64,000 nt of DNA from Dasypus novemcinctus (Eukaryota; Chordata; Mammalia; Cingulata; Dasypodidae), in the NCBI RefSeq assembly GCF_030445035.2, contig NC_080673.1, forward strand, positions 188,709,216 through 188,773,215, given 5' to 3'. Position numbers and translations under genes: made by a program. Shown here piece after piece: positions 38,952 to 49,776 of the stretch (positions within the stretch are counted from its first letter, which is position 1; each line of letters begins with the position of its first letter). The notes under the pieces were generated by a model. The model worked only from the letters and a program-made list of their open reading frames with translations. It searched no databases and was not told where the DNA came from.

Positions 38952-41605
38952 CTAAGAGAAAACAAGAAAACGAAAGTTCAATTTTATTTGTCAATTTCAG
39001 GTTAAAGTAAAATTTAAACTAAGCAAAAATTTTAAGACCAGAAATAAATCCCAGTTACTAAAGTAGTTTACAAAGTAAAAGAGAAAAGAGTGGCCTTGGA
39101 AAGAAATCTCAAAGGATGATTCTTAAGTTTACAAGGTTCATTCTTGCTGGCATATTGCAAGAAAATGAAGTGATTATATTAACAGGAAACGTTCTCTTTT
39201 GTTGTTGTTATGTGTGTGCCTGGGAGTGCTTTCAGTCTGTGCTTTTGTAAGGACGTGAATATTCTTTCACAGGTATTCTTAAGAGGACACTATTATGTTA
39301 CTGCAATTGTCAGGCACACTCCCAAAAATTTCATTCAGGAAGTTAAATTAATGTTCTGATACTGACCATTCAGGAAGAGACTGTAAATTCAGAACTAGCC
39401 TTAGGTAGCATGGTGCCTAACGTCCTAAGGCAAAGAAAAAGTTAGAGTGCTATCAAAAGAACTGCACTTCAAAGACTTGCATTTACAGGCATTTACCTTC
39501 CAACAATTCCATGTTTGTATGAAAACTAAACTCTTCATTTGCAGCTCAGGGAACCCAGCTGTGACTGTAAAGGGAAAACTACCAATGGGGGCAAGAAGGG
39601 AAATAGTACTCAGGCCCTGACATTTAAAATTAGATTTCAGCACCACTTTTCTTTCTGGAGTTTCAGCCCCCTTTTCTGGCATCTTAGGTCAAGATCTAAA
39701 CTCACCCTGGTTCCAATCACTTCAAGTAAAACCAGGCTTTGCTGCGGTTTGAATGTTCTGCTTCATGGAAATAAGGGCTAGTTTACTGTCTCTTGCCTTC
39801 CCCTTTGGAACATCATGTTTGAAATAAGTAAAGTGTTTACTTTGTCAATGATAGAATTTTATAAGCCAGCAGTGAGTGAACGGTTTTCTGGAACTCTAAG
39901 TCCCTCATAGAAATACTTTCCCCCAAGGACCTGAAAGTCAATTGCTACTTTTTCCTGAGAGCAGTCCCTTTTCGTTGAGTAAGACATGTTAGTGCTTAAA
40001 CTGTTCTGAATAGCATGAAATGGCAAATGCTAAAAAAGAATTCGACAGTGCTTCTCCTCCTTTCTCCCCAACCCACTTTCCCATGCTGAGCAAATTACCA
40101 TCAAGTTGTTGCTAAATTTGTTGGGATCTTTTCGTGAGTTTTGATATAACGCGAATTCCCCGCAAATTAATGCAGTAGATAACATTTTGGCAAGACACCC
40201 CTGGTTGGGCCCCCAATGGCCCAGAGTTGCAGTCCAAGGCAGGAGGAAGGGGGAAGGGGTCGGGAGCAGCCCAGGGGGGAATTGGGGGTGGGGTGGGGTG
40301 GCCATTTGCAAAGAGCGAGCCTTAAAGCTGTGCTGGAGGCAAAGGGAAGTGGCTTGGCTAAGCAGAGGCCCTGCGGCCGCGGGGGGGTGCAGACTTGCGG
40401 GTGCTCCCCACCGCCCACACCGCACCCGGATGCGGGGGACAAAGAGGCCGCGGGACGCGCTCGCCTGGCCCACGCGCAACTGCGAAGGTGCAGCGCGCCG
40501 AGAGCGCTCCGGCGGGCGCGGGGCGGCGGCCTCGGCGGTCACAAAGAGAACGGCCTCCGGGGTCCCCTTCCCTGCACTCGGGGAGCTCCGCGCCAGGAGC
40601 GCGTGGGCCCGCAACACCCGCTCTGCGTCTACTTCTTCATGAGCCTCGTGGGGACAGGGAGGCGGGGAGGTCTGCGGGCAGCAGAGCGGGGAGAGGGGAA
40701 GGAAGGGAAGCAGCTGCCACGTGAAGGGGCGCAGAAACTGCCAGAAAGGTGGACGGGGCCCCTGGGGCTCAGCAGGCAGGGCCCGAGGGGGCAGTCGAGG
40801 GCTGCGGGGTCGCGAAAGTAGTCAGACCGAACTCGGCGGGTTCCTGTTGGAAAACCAGCCACAACTTCGCCTGGACCAGCGGACGCGGTGCTCCCTGCAG
40901 TCGTCCGCTGGGGCAGGTCCTTCGGGGCCCCCGCCGCCTGCCCCCGGGGTGGTGGGAGGTGGGGGAGAGAGACGCGGGGGGCTGCGCGCTGCCACCGAGC
41001 GAACTACCGCCGTCCTGGGACGCCCTTCCCTCCGCGGTGCGTAGGAAGCGGCAAGGGGAGAGCCCCGCAGCCCCACGACCCGTCTCTCCTCCCTCGGACC
41101 CCAGGAGGGCGACACAAAGCCAGGGAACGGTGGTTTCCTTCTATGAGACCCCGCGGCAACCCGCGGCGACAAGAACGGGGACTCGGCCCTGAAAGCGACC
41201 CGAGTGTGGGAGCAACCGCAAGGTGACTCCATTTACAGAGTCAGAGGAGCAAAGTGGCGTCTCTTTCGCCCCGGTCACTCGTGCGCACTTGTCCCCCACC
41301 TCCCCGGCTCCCCAGCCCCAAGGAACACTGCACAGGGCTGCGAGGGGCTGACTAAAGTGGGAGGAAAGGACCGAGTGTCCAGTGCAGCTGCCAGCGGGTC
41401 GCCCCTACCCGGGCAGTGTCCCCTCGTTGGCTAGTGCCCACCCGCGCCCAACGCCCTTCAGGAGAGCCCAACGCCTGGATGCGCGTGTGGGAGAGCTGGT
41501 GAGGGACGCCCAAGGCACAGGTCCTCGTGCCACTTGGTCCCTCCAGTCTCAAGGCAGGGGGTGCGCGACCCTGAATGGGGGAGAGTGGGAAGAGCCCATA
41601 CTCAC
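38952..41605 (-). other. SLIT2: SLIT2 intron 1
   Basis: A 2.65-kb intron between exons 1 and 2. The part up to about 40200 is ordinary AT-rich sequence in which I recognise no repeat. The rest belongs to the CpG island. No further exon or RNA gene is seen. Confidence 0.9.
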
Positions 41606-41784
41606 AGCCTCTCAGCGTTGCGGGGAATGTTCCTGGGCACGCTGCGCAGCGCCAGCCCATGACAGTCCACCGTGCTGCCCGAGCAGGAGCACTGTGCGGG
41701 GCACGCCTGCGGCGCCACCTTGTTCAGGACCACCAGCACTAACCCCAGCGACAGGGACAGCGTCTGCCAGCCGACGCCGCGCAT
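41606..41784 (-). CDS. SLIT2: SLIT2 exon 1: start codon, signal peptide, LRR N-terminal cap
   Basis: This exon encodes 59 codons plus two bases of Leu60. The frame starts [11 protein letters not shown], with a hydrophobic run over about residues 8-20, then the LRRNT cysteine cap with Cys28, Cys32, Cys34 and Cys41 ([14 protein letters not shown]). It ends [10 protein letters not shown]. This is the recognised start of vertebrate SLIT2 and directs secretion. The ATG at 41784-41782 has A at -3 and is the first in-frame ATG; the open frame extends upstream to a GTG near 42015 without another Met. The donor GT is at 41605-41604 (CT|GTGAG). Compared with human SLIT2 as I remember it, there are a few conservative changes in the signal peptide and Ala57 in place of Thr. 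Confidence 0.97.
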
Positions 41785-43590
41785 CTTCCCCCGTCGCCTC
41801 TTCGCTCGCTGGCGCGGATTTTTTTTTTTTTCCTGAAGCTCGCTGCTCCAAAGGAACCGCGCAGTGCTGGAGGCCCAGTGCCCCGCGGGGCCAGCAGCCC
41901 AGAGTTCCCGGGGAAAGTGCGCAAAAAATGATAGGGAAGTAACAGTAATATTATTCAAGGCAATAGGACGCACTCCTCCCACCTCCCTCTCCACCCCCTC
42001 CAGTAGGGCAGGCACTCCTTAGGCAACTTTAGGTCCTGAAGAGCAATCGGCCAGTTCAAGGCTGCAAGAAGTCCCCAAGATCAGCAGGATGGGGATCACG
42101 CGTCGTCTGTCTCGCAAGGATAACTTGGCGGTAAAACAAACGAAGCCCCCAATGGCCACGAGGATGCACGGGCCGGTTGCCTTGGGACGGGGGATGCAGG
42201 GTGCGTGGAGTGATCCTGTGAGCTCTCCCTACAAATCCGATTCCAGTGGGAAGGGCACGAGGCAGAAGAAGAGGGCTCAAGAGGGAAGGTCGCCCAAATC
42301 GAAGCTTAGGAGGCCCGTGGGTCCGGGGCGGGGTCCGCCCTGGGACTAGACATGGCGCGCGGGGGCGCACGGGGCGGGCGCGCAGACCCGGGGTCGCACG
42401 GCGGCGATGCGGGAAGCGTGGCCCGGCGTGGCTCACGCGGCCTCTTTCCTGCCCGCGGTCGTGGTCGCAGCCCCGACCGGTTCTCGCCGTCTCCCTACAG
42501 TAGGGAGCCGTTTGCAAACACACATGCACTTGGCTGAAGAGTGGCTCGGCAATCCCGCCTCCCGCCCGGCGTCCTTGGCGACGCTCCGCACCACGGCCTG
42601 CCCCGAGGTCACGCAGAAAAGACAAAAGGGCAGTCAGACGCCGCAGCAGGCAAGAATATCCACAAGTCGGGACCCCGGCGGAGGAAATCCTAGAGGCCAA
42701 GTTGAGGAGGAGAGCTCCTGCAGGGGCTGAGTTGGGGCCCGCTGGGGCACGATGTGTAGGCAAGCCGGCGGGCCAGAGTGGCAAGGCCAAGGTGGAGGTG
42801 CCCGCGTCCCGGGCCCTGCCCGGGTAGCCTGGAGGTTGGCGAGGTGGCAGGCGAACCGCTGGGATCCGCTACTCCGGGGGAGAGCCCTGGCGGCAGCTGA
42901 ATGGCAGCCCTGTGTGCGCGCGTGTGTGTCAGCCCCTGTCGTCTCCCGGATACGCCGCAGCTCCGCGGCAGACACCTGATGGCAAAGGTGAAGAAACAAG
43001 CGCGGGCTCCTGGGCGGTCACAGCCCCTTGACCGCCTCTTGGCAGCCGCCCATAAGCGGGTCCTGTTTCTCAAAGTGCAGGAACTTTTCCCAGGCTTTGA
43101 AATCCGGTCCCCCGCGGCCACGGTGCGAGCCCACCCGCCGACGTCGCGACGCCGCCCGGCTCCTGGCGGTGCACCTGACTTGGCCGCCGCAGTTCCGAGC
43201 AGCCCGGCTCCTTCCAGCCCCTTCCCCTCTCCCGACTGCTTTCTGCGCCTTCTGCTCCGGAGACGGGGTGCTGGAGAGGGGCGGGCGGCGACAGGGAGAG
43301 GGGATTCTGTGGCTCCGCCGGCTCCGGAGTCCCTGGCAAGTGTCTAAACAATAGGACGGACGCAGCAGCCCAAGTCTCGCTCGGCTGCGGGAAGGTGGGT
43401 TGTTGTTGTAACTGGAGTTGTTCGCTCGGGCTGCCTGGCGCTGCGTGCAGCCAAACAAAAACCCGGCCCGCGCCTCGCCAGCCGGCCGCGGGGCCCCCGG
43501 ACGCTCCCCTTTCTCCTCAGCACGTCCGCCCTGCCGGGAAAGCTCGGCAGCTCCCGCCTGAGCCCGGGCGCCGCGGCGCTCCCATCACTC

Positions 43591-43611
43591 GCCGCCGCCG
43601 CCGCCGCCGCC
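43591..43611. repeat. GCC trinucleotide repeat, 7 units
   Basis: Seven uninterrupted GCC units on the plus strand, so GGC in the SLIT2 sense. The run is followed directly by a T7 run on the plus strand. It falls in the proposed 5' leader, about 85-105 nt downstream of the predicted start. Confidence 0.95.
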
Positions 43612-43635
43612 TTTTTTTAACCACCGTCTGCGGCA

Positions 43636-43653
43636 GCCGCCGCCGCCGCCGCC
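43636..43653. repeat. GCC trinucleotide repeat, 6 units
   Basis: Six uninterrupted GCC units, 24 nt from the preceding 7-unit run. Together they form a broken GGC-rich block near the start of the proposed SLIT2 leader. Confidence 0.95.
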
Positions 43654-43720
43654 AGCCTCCGACGTCCAGGCGCTTCCCAAATAAATAACCCCTAGTCAGA
43701 AGTTAAGCCGGCGCGCGGGC

Positions 43721-43728
43721 CTTATATA
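43721..43728 (-). promoter_or_regulatory. TATA box, candidate SLIT2 promoter
   Basis: The minus strand reads GTATATAAGG here, a consensus TATAWAAG box with GC-rich flanks, set in the CpG island and pointing towards SLIT2. A start about 25-30 nt downstream would fall near 43695. No clear initiator was found. GC boxes (CCCCGCCCCG type near 43753) lie just upstream. AT-rich sequence this clean inside an island is unlikely to be chance, but use in vivo is inferred. Confidence 0.6.
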
Positions 43729-44754
43729 CGAGCCGCAGCCCCCACCCCTTCGGCCCCGCCCCGCGCCACCCGGCGCCGCCCACCGGCTGCGCGCGGGGAG
43801 CCCGCACCTCGCCGGGGAGAGGTGAGGCCCGGGGCTGCCAGCGCCGGGCGGGGGCGGCGGCGGGCGGCGCGCGGGGACGCGCGGCCCGGCTCGCGCCCTC
43901 GCTCGCTCCCACGCCCGGGCAAAGTTTGCGGGAGGAAGGAGGCTCCGTGGGCTCTCCGCCCCCAGCTCCCCGGCTGCCGAGGTGACCCGGGCTCGGAGAG
44001 GGGCGTCAGCGGCGGGGGGAATGGGGAGAGGAGGGCTTCGAACGCAGCTCATGAATAAATAACGCTGCCAGGGCTTCTGCTGCCGCTTCTGCCACGCGAT
44101 CCGAAGGGGGCTGTTCGCAACAGAGCAAAAGAGAAGCTTATGGTTTTTGTTTTTTTTTGAAACAGAAATCCTACCAAAATAGATCTTCCTGCACTTACAC
44201 ACACACACACGTGTGTATTTTTGGGAGCTTGAAAGTTCAGAGTTTTTGCAAGTTGGAAAACGGTGGTTTTCAACCTTTTTGCCGGTCTTCCCATCTCTAA
44301 GCCACCCCCTTCTGTTAACCCTTTCTCTATAATCGCACACTTCACACCATGCTCAGCTGATGTCTCGAATATACAAAAAGCTCACAAAACTCTAAGGACT
44401 TGAATGTGTCTGTGATTTTACTCTCTTAGGAGGGAAAGGAGAGGGGAAAAAAAGGCCCTAGCAACGCACATTGTACCAGAAGGTTTCCTTTATCACAGGG
44501 CAGTTTTGTTTTTGAAACCCCTCTGCGGTTTAAAAGGGAGTTTCCATGTTTATCGTTGTCTCTTTAGTGTGATATGTATCTAGCAGCAGCTACTTTCTAG
44601 CAGCAGCTACCATTCTTCCCACCTTCCCTGAGCAAAAACCAATGTCACTAATGATTTTTAAATGACATCTGAGTGGACTCCTTCCCTTGAATTTCAAGAG
44701 CATCACTTCGTTCTTTCTCCTCCAGTGTCACCTTTACCCACCCAGTCTTGGAAT

Positions 44755-44910
44755 TTGTGCAAGCCTCCAGTCTTACGCTGGTCTCCCTGTATTGTAATTA
44801 TTTGTGTAATTGTCTGTCTCCCCTCTTGAAAGCAAGAGGACCTGTCCAATTCATCTATGTATATCCAGCATCTAACAACATACTGGCATGTAGTAGGAGT
44901 GCAGCTGATT
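44755..44910 (+). repeat. L2 LINE 3' end
   Basis: Contains 'gtattgtaattatttgtgta', 'attgtctgtctcccctcttg' and 'atactggcatgtagtaggag', the L2 3' end order. The 97-codon frame over it is chance. Confidence 0.7.
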
Positions 44911-46479
44911 GGCTAATTACTTTAGCAGAAGGATATACACAATCCGAAATCACTCTAATATCCTCATTAATTTTTCTCTTAGATTTTCCAAAATATCCTT
45001 TCGTAAAGGCTACCTCTACTTATGTCATTTTGCCTACCTAGGAAAACACCCTTTCGAGAACCATTCCAAAGACAGGTACCCATCAGGTAACTGAATTTGA
45101 ACTCGTTGATTACTTAATGATTACTCATTTTACTGTCATAGATTTATATTATATAACTTTGTTCTTTAAAGACTTCAAAACATTTAACATTATTAAATCA
45201 TTTGCCCTTCTAGATTTTGGCTTGAAGATCTGCTATTTAACTTCCTAAAGGAGAAAAGAGAGGCCATCATTCACATTTTCCCATGAGAATGAAATGCAGA
45301 ACTAGAACCTACCATCGATGAAGGATTTTCCCCAGGTAAATTTTCCTTCGTCTGTGCCAGTAAATTGTGTGATCAAAATGTTTACCACTACACTAATTCA
45401 TTTAATTTCACAATTTTGATACCTTGTCAAAAACAAAGCATGTTTATATTCTACTAAATCCCTCACATAGAGACATCGTTCTGTTTTTTAATGGCAAAAT
45501 TGTATCGCTGCATTCCAAATATTTATAATGTTATTTATATTGTTACATAAATTGAGGTCATAGACATGAATTCAAGTCTCATTCCCTTTTGGTCATTTTT
45601 TCATTTTTTTGTAAAACCAAAGAAGGACCTAGGTTTTCATAGCAATGTGCCCATAAAAATGTATTTTTTAATTTGTGGTAAATTTTAATAAGAAATTATA
45701 GTCAATGGACTTCATTAAGAAAAAAAAATTGGATACTGTGACTAATTCCTGAGAAACATGGCCCATTAATTTCTTTGTGTCATTAAATTTTCAGTTAATA
45801 AAGGGAAATTTATAGGTGTGATCAGGTTTCTCATTTTTAAAACTATAATTATATTGTCCCTTCACCATTATTACAGCATGCTTGCTGGAGACCTGACATG
45901 CCTCAGTAACATTAATTTCTAGGCCTTTAGTCCTTCTGAATTATTTTGCTCCCAAATGATTTCTGTTGAGTTTCTCTTTGACTCTGTTATACCCAGCCTG
46001 AAGAAAGCCTTCTGTGGTGCCTCTTGTTACCACATGAGGTCTCCATAAATCCTGACCTGGATTAAGCAGAAGTGGAATCCACTACAGTCAACATTCAAGT
46101 CCCCTATTATCCTGGGGGGAAAAAAAATCAGTTGCTAGAATAATTTAGAGAGCAACTTAGACACTTAAAAATCCATAGAGTCGATAAAAAAGCATTCTCC
46201 CAATTTGCGTATTCTTTGGGGAAAAAAGGTAAATATGAATAAAAACTATAGCTCTCTTTTTAAAAATTCAAGGTAGGTAACAGAAGTAGCATTGGTCAAA
46301 TTCCTGAAATTTAGAAAATAATTCTTTGGATATATCTGTCATCCTGTTGCTGTCTACTTTCCTTTGTTGTAAAATGTATTCATGGTAATCACCTAATTTT
46401 TCTTACATCTGTACATTGAAAATATAAATATGGAACCCTAAAATCAAGGAGATTATGATTTAACTAAACTTTGTTTCAT

Positions 46480-46670
46480 GTCCAGTAAGTACCAAACTCT
46501 TTGAAAGAGTTAAACCTACAATACACCACAGCTCTAGAGGGCTGCTATTTTACTCATTTACAGGTGAGGACATTGGTCTTCAGCCAAACCACAACTAATT
46601 AAATGGTAGAGCTGAACCGGAACTGAGTTCTCTGACCCCAAGCCTCAGACGGTTTCCTACCCTGTATCTG
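46480..46670 (-). repeat. MIR SINE, reverse orientation
   Basis: Order 'actcatttacaggtgaggac', 'aattaaatggtagagctg', 'aaccggaactgagttctctg' fits a reversed MIR. Confidence 0.6.
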
Positions 46671-46864
46671 CTGATGCTCTGGAACTTCTGAGGATCAAGG
46701 AACCTAAACCTCATCAGGAGATATGCACATCTGACTACACACGCTGTTCAGGGTCATCTAAAGGGAGTCCTAGAAACCTAGGGTCCATGGCACCAGCTTT
46801 CCCAGGATGAGAGCCAACAACTAGCTTCAAGAACTAGCTTAAACCCTGTCGTGATTCTTTAGGG

Positions 46865-47065
46865 CAGTGATTCTCAGAATGTGGCCTAGGACCCAAGCAT
46901 CAGAATCACTATGAACTTGTTAGAAGTATAAATTCTTGGACCCTACTTCAGACGCAAGAATTCAGAAACTAAGCAGGACACAGGGAGGATGGTAGGGTGC
47001 AGAAATCTGTGTTCTGCCACGCTCTGCATGTGATTTTGATGCTCGCTAAAGTTTGAGAACCACTG
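46865..47065. mobile_element. MER5A-type hAT-Charlie MITE
   Basis: Begins CAGTGATTCTCAGAATGTGG and ends AAAGTTTGAGAACCACTG, so the terminal inverted repeats of MER5A are intact. Internal phrases ('catcagaatcactatgaac', 'aatctgtgttctgcc') and the length (201 bp) fit. Flanking 8-mers CTTTAGGG and ATTTAGAG match at 6 of 8 positions, as expected for an aged hAT duplication. Non-autonomous; no transposase. Confidence 0.85.
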
Positions 47066-47369
47066 ATTTAGAGCTATGCTCTGGCTCTGTTACCCGCCTG
47101 CATATGGAGAATCAACAGCAACAAATGATAGGGTCCACTGAATTGGCTTCACATTCTCATTCCCTGGGGTTTGATTATTGCACATTCCTGATACCCTCTA
47201 GGGGGCACCAAAATATTTTCGTGGACAGCCTTAAAAGGCAGCAGTAGCTTAGGTTTATTCTTCAAAGAAATGGCTTTCAGAAATGGAAAGAACTTCCATT
47301 TTGTCAAGCTGTACTAAATATTACTTCTCAACCAATTAAAAATCTCTTGTATTTATCAGGGTTTTTTTT

Positions 47370-47500
47370 TTCATTTTAATGCTACTTATGTATGGGCATA
47401 ATAATACTTTTCATGATTACTTTGAAGGTTAAGATATACATACACTTAAGAGCACAGTGCTTGGCATGGAGTTAAGTACTCAAAAAATCAAGGGTAATAT
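47370..47500 (+). repeat. MIR SINE fragment
   Basis: Contains 'actttgaaggttaagatata' and 'gcacagtgcttggcatgg', the 3' part of MIR. Confidence 0.55.
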
Positions 47501-47914
47501 CATTATTTACATTAGTATTACTGTTATTATTAATGGAAGAAAAATCTCTGAAATTTTAGTTATATTGTGAAAATAGGTGATATTTTCATGAATTATTGCT
47601 ATGATCAAGTAGCTTCTTATATTGATTACTGGGAAGGACTGGAGCTGACAGCTGTACTTCAGGAGTAGAAGAACAGTCAATTTACAACGATCAAGCCCTG
47701 CCCCGTCCTAATATATCCCATGAACAAAAGAGTGGGAATAGATGGAATTTGTTTCATTATATTTATATCCCACACTATAAAATACTCTTTTGAAAGGGGG
47801 TAAGGTGGTTTCCCAAGGCCATAATAAAATAGCTTGTTGTTGGTGTAGTAAATGTAAAATGAAAATTTCTAAACCTTCATCTGGTAAGGATAAGTGGGGA
47901 TACTTGGTATACTG

Positions 47915-48355
47915 GTCTCCTACGGCTGCCATAACAAATTACCACAAATTGGGTGCCTTAAAACAACAGAAATGTATTCTCTCCTAGTTCTGGAAGCCAG
48001 AGGTCTGAAATCAAGTCATCAGAAGGGCCATGTTCCCTCTGAAGACTTCAGGGAAGAAGCTTTCCTTACTACTCCCAGCTTCTGGTAGTGGCCAGCAAAA
48101 TTTGGCATTCTGTGGCTTGTAGGTGCATCACTCCAATTTCTATCTCTGTCTTCACATGGCCTTCTCCACTCTGGGTCTGTCTCTGTACCTCTTCTTATAA
48201 AGACACCAGTTGTAGGACTTAGGGCTCACCCTAATCCAGTGTGATCTCTTCCTAACTTAATAATTTCATCTGCAAAGGCCCTGTTTCCAAATAAGGTCAC
48301 ATTCTGAGGTTCTGGGTTGACATGAATTTGGAGGGAACACAATTCAACCCAGCAC
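47915..48355 (-). mobile_element. MaLR (MLT1-type) LTR, reverse orientation
   Basis: Begins 'actggtctcctacggctgcc', continues 'ataacaaattaccacaaatt' and 'ttctggaagccagaggtctg', and ends 'gaggttctgggttgacatga ... acacaattcaacccagcaca', the reverse complement of an MLT1-like LTR. Solo LTR of about 440 bp. Two overlapping plus frames here are non-coding. Confidence 0.8.
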
Positions 48356-48469
48356 AGTTGGGTTGCTTTCCATATGTCCCTAAGACTTCCAGGCCTTTGT
48401 GTCCTTAGTTACATAATGTTGAGAGTAGACCAGTAGAACCATAAATTCGTCCCAGTTCTTAGTTATAAT

Positions 48470-48690
48470 GTAATTATTAAGCAATGTCTGTGTTCCAAAC
48501 TCTGGTCTAATCACTTGGGCTACCTTTAATTCTCACAACAATCTTGTGACTTTGAGATTATTTTTATACCCCATTTATAGTTGTGGAAACTGAGGCTTAT
48601 GTAAATTTGTTCAGTTGTTCATGTTCATACAGCTAGTAAGTGACAGAGTAGGGATTAAAATTCCAGCCAAACACCAAAATCATATTACAA
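48470..48690 (-). repeat. MIR SINE, reverse orientation
   Basis: Order 'ttctcacaacaatcttgtga', 'tatagttgtggaaactgagg', 'cagctagtaagtgacagag', 'gggattaaaattccagcc' gives a clear reversed MIR. Confidence 0.8.
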
Positions 48691-49479
48691 ACATTCTAAT
48701 ACACTGCCTCTCAAAATCAGTGATTCTCGTGCATTACCCATTGACTTGTCCTATCTATAATTACTATGAAAATACACTGGAGCAGATGAGGATGGAGTAA
48801 AGAGATATTTCAACATTGAGAGACAGGGAGTGTAAAATACTTAAGCAAGAACAAGGAAGATCATGCCGATATTAGAAAAATTATAGTGGGAAAAATAAAA
48901 CAAAAGAAATAGATAATAATAATGCAGGTGAAAAACATTTTATTAATATGATTAAAAAGTCCTAGGGGAAATACACAGCAAAAAATTTTTTTAATTAAAA
49001 GTTTATGAGGTTAAAATAAATTTGCAAGAATTTAACCATAAAAGAAAAAGGAATAAAGTGATACATAGTTTTAATTTGCCTAATCTTTTGGTTCATACTA
49101 AGTCTAATAATGTGCTTCCTGGATTTTCACAGAAGAAAAAAAATTTTTTGTGTACCTGGGGAAGTAGAGGGCAGGAGTCCATTACACATCCTGTAGGCTC
49201 CTTCTGCTGGTTTGAAACAGGATGCATTCCTCATATAGAGTCATAATAGCAAGTAAAATTATGAAGAAATTTTCTCCAGTCTAACATAAAGTCCAAATAA
49301 GTATCTTAAAATCCCAAAGCTAAATATTAATTGCTTTAGATAAGAATCAACTGATTTTCAGAAGGTAATCCACCGTAGCCACTCCTGGGAGAAAGAGGGG
49401 GGTTCAGAGTGAATGCCTATCCAATGACTAAAAAGCTTTTTTTGTTGTTTTTCATGCTAAGAGCCATATTGGTACCTTA

Positions 49480-49776
49480 GTCTAATGCTCTGCAGAAACT
49501 TTTTGTGTAAGGGACTCGATAGTACGTATGTAGACTTTGCAGGCCAAGAAGCAAAGTCAAGAATATCATGTTTATGTAACAGAGAAAGCAAATTTTCACA
49601 AATGATTTATTGATTTAATTCAGAACATACTAACAATTGATTCCAATTTTTGTAATACAGGTCTAATCTTGAGAATTATGGAATTGTTTTCTGGGGGATT
49701 AACATTTCATTTAATTGGGGCTCAAAGTCAGTGTTCCCTATCTCCAAATTGATCGCCATTTCCTCTGCAAAAACTA
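49480..49776. mobile_element. Old hAT-like DNA transposon fragment, broken by mariner
   Basis: Contains 'gtgtaagggactcgatagta', 'gactttgcaggccaagaagc' and 'caggtctaatcttgagaatt', wording of an old hAT-class MER element. It stops at the mariner TA site and seems to resume after 51061 for about 50 bp ('agcccactgatcagac'). The family name is uncertain. Confidence 0.45.

Larger units (their letters stand above)
1..43695 (-). other. SLIT2: SLIT2 transcription unit, 5' part (exons 1-4)
   Basis: Four coding exons on the minus strand join in frame into the N-terminus of SLIT2. All have consensus AG acceptors and GT donors, and all introns are in phase 2. The product is a secreted extracellular-matrix ligand of ROBO receptors that guides axons and migrating cells. 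The family protein is about 1,500 residues; only residues 1-131 and two bases of codon 132 are here. Exon 5 was looked for to the left of exon 4 and not seen, so the gene continues past the left edge inside intron 4, which is known to be very long in mammals. The upper limit is the start site predicted from the TATA box and is inferred. Confidence 0.93.
41785..43695 (-). other. SLIT2: Probable SLIT2 5' untranslated leader
   Basis: This is the GC-rich stretch between the start codon and the position about 25-30 nt downstream of the minus-strand TATA box. A run of about 13 A (plus-strand T, 41819-41832) sits roughly 35 nt before the ATG. Two GCC/GGC trinucleotide runs lie near its 5' end. If transcription starts at the TATA box and the leader is unspliced, it would be about 1.9 kb, long and rich in structure, with out-of-frame ATGs. 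A nearer, TATA-less start is equally possible, because CpG-island promoters often use several starts. Confidence 0.5.
40200..44070. other. CpG island at the SLIT2 5' end
   Basis: Base composition changes sharply from the AT-rich intron to GC-rich, CpG-dense sequence at about 40200, and back to AT-rich by about 44100. The island covers the distal part of intron 1, exon 1, the leader and the TATA region. CpG islands of this size mark promoters of developmental regulators. Several open frames of 100-244 codons occur on both strands, but they have the Arg/Pro/Gly/Ala-rich content expected of chance frames in GC-rich DNA. Boundaries are by eye. Confidence 0.88.
44071..49479. other. Upstream flank, proximal part
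   Basis: DNA upstream of the SLIT2 promoter with no recognisable gene. A short CA/GT run lies near 44199-44215. The stretch 44911-46480 is AT-rich with nothing I can name. The remainder holds the ancient repeats listed separately. Confidence 0.7.

Noticed and set aside
40216-40821. 201-codon plus-strand frame in the CpG island
   Set aside because: Arg/Gly/Ala/Pro-rich composition in all overlapping frames on both strands, which is expected of GC-rich DNA. No domain and no splice context.
41785-42015. In-frame N-terminal extension of SLIT2 by 77 codons
   Set aside because: The open frame continues upstream, but its first codon is GTG and there is no in-frame ATG before 41784. The known signal peptide begins at that ATG, and an extension would bury it.
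42056-42790. 244-codon minus-strand frame
   Set aside because: Lies in the SLIT2 leader/CpG island. Low-complexity Arg/Pro/Ala content and competing frames of similar length on the other strand.
44199-44215. CA/GT palindromic run as a regulatory hairpin
   Set aside because: It is a short dinucleotide microsatellite; nothing suggests more.
43696-44340. 214-codon minus-strand frame upstream of the TATA box
   Set aside because: Spans the GC-rich promoter and an AT-rich flank with an abrupt change in composition. No known protein similarity.
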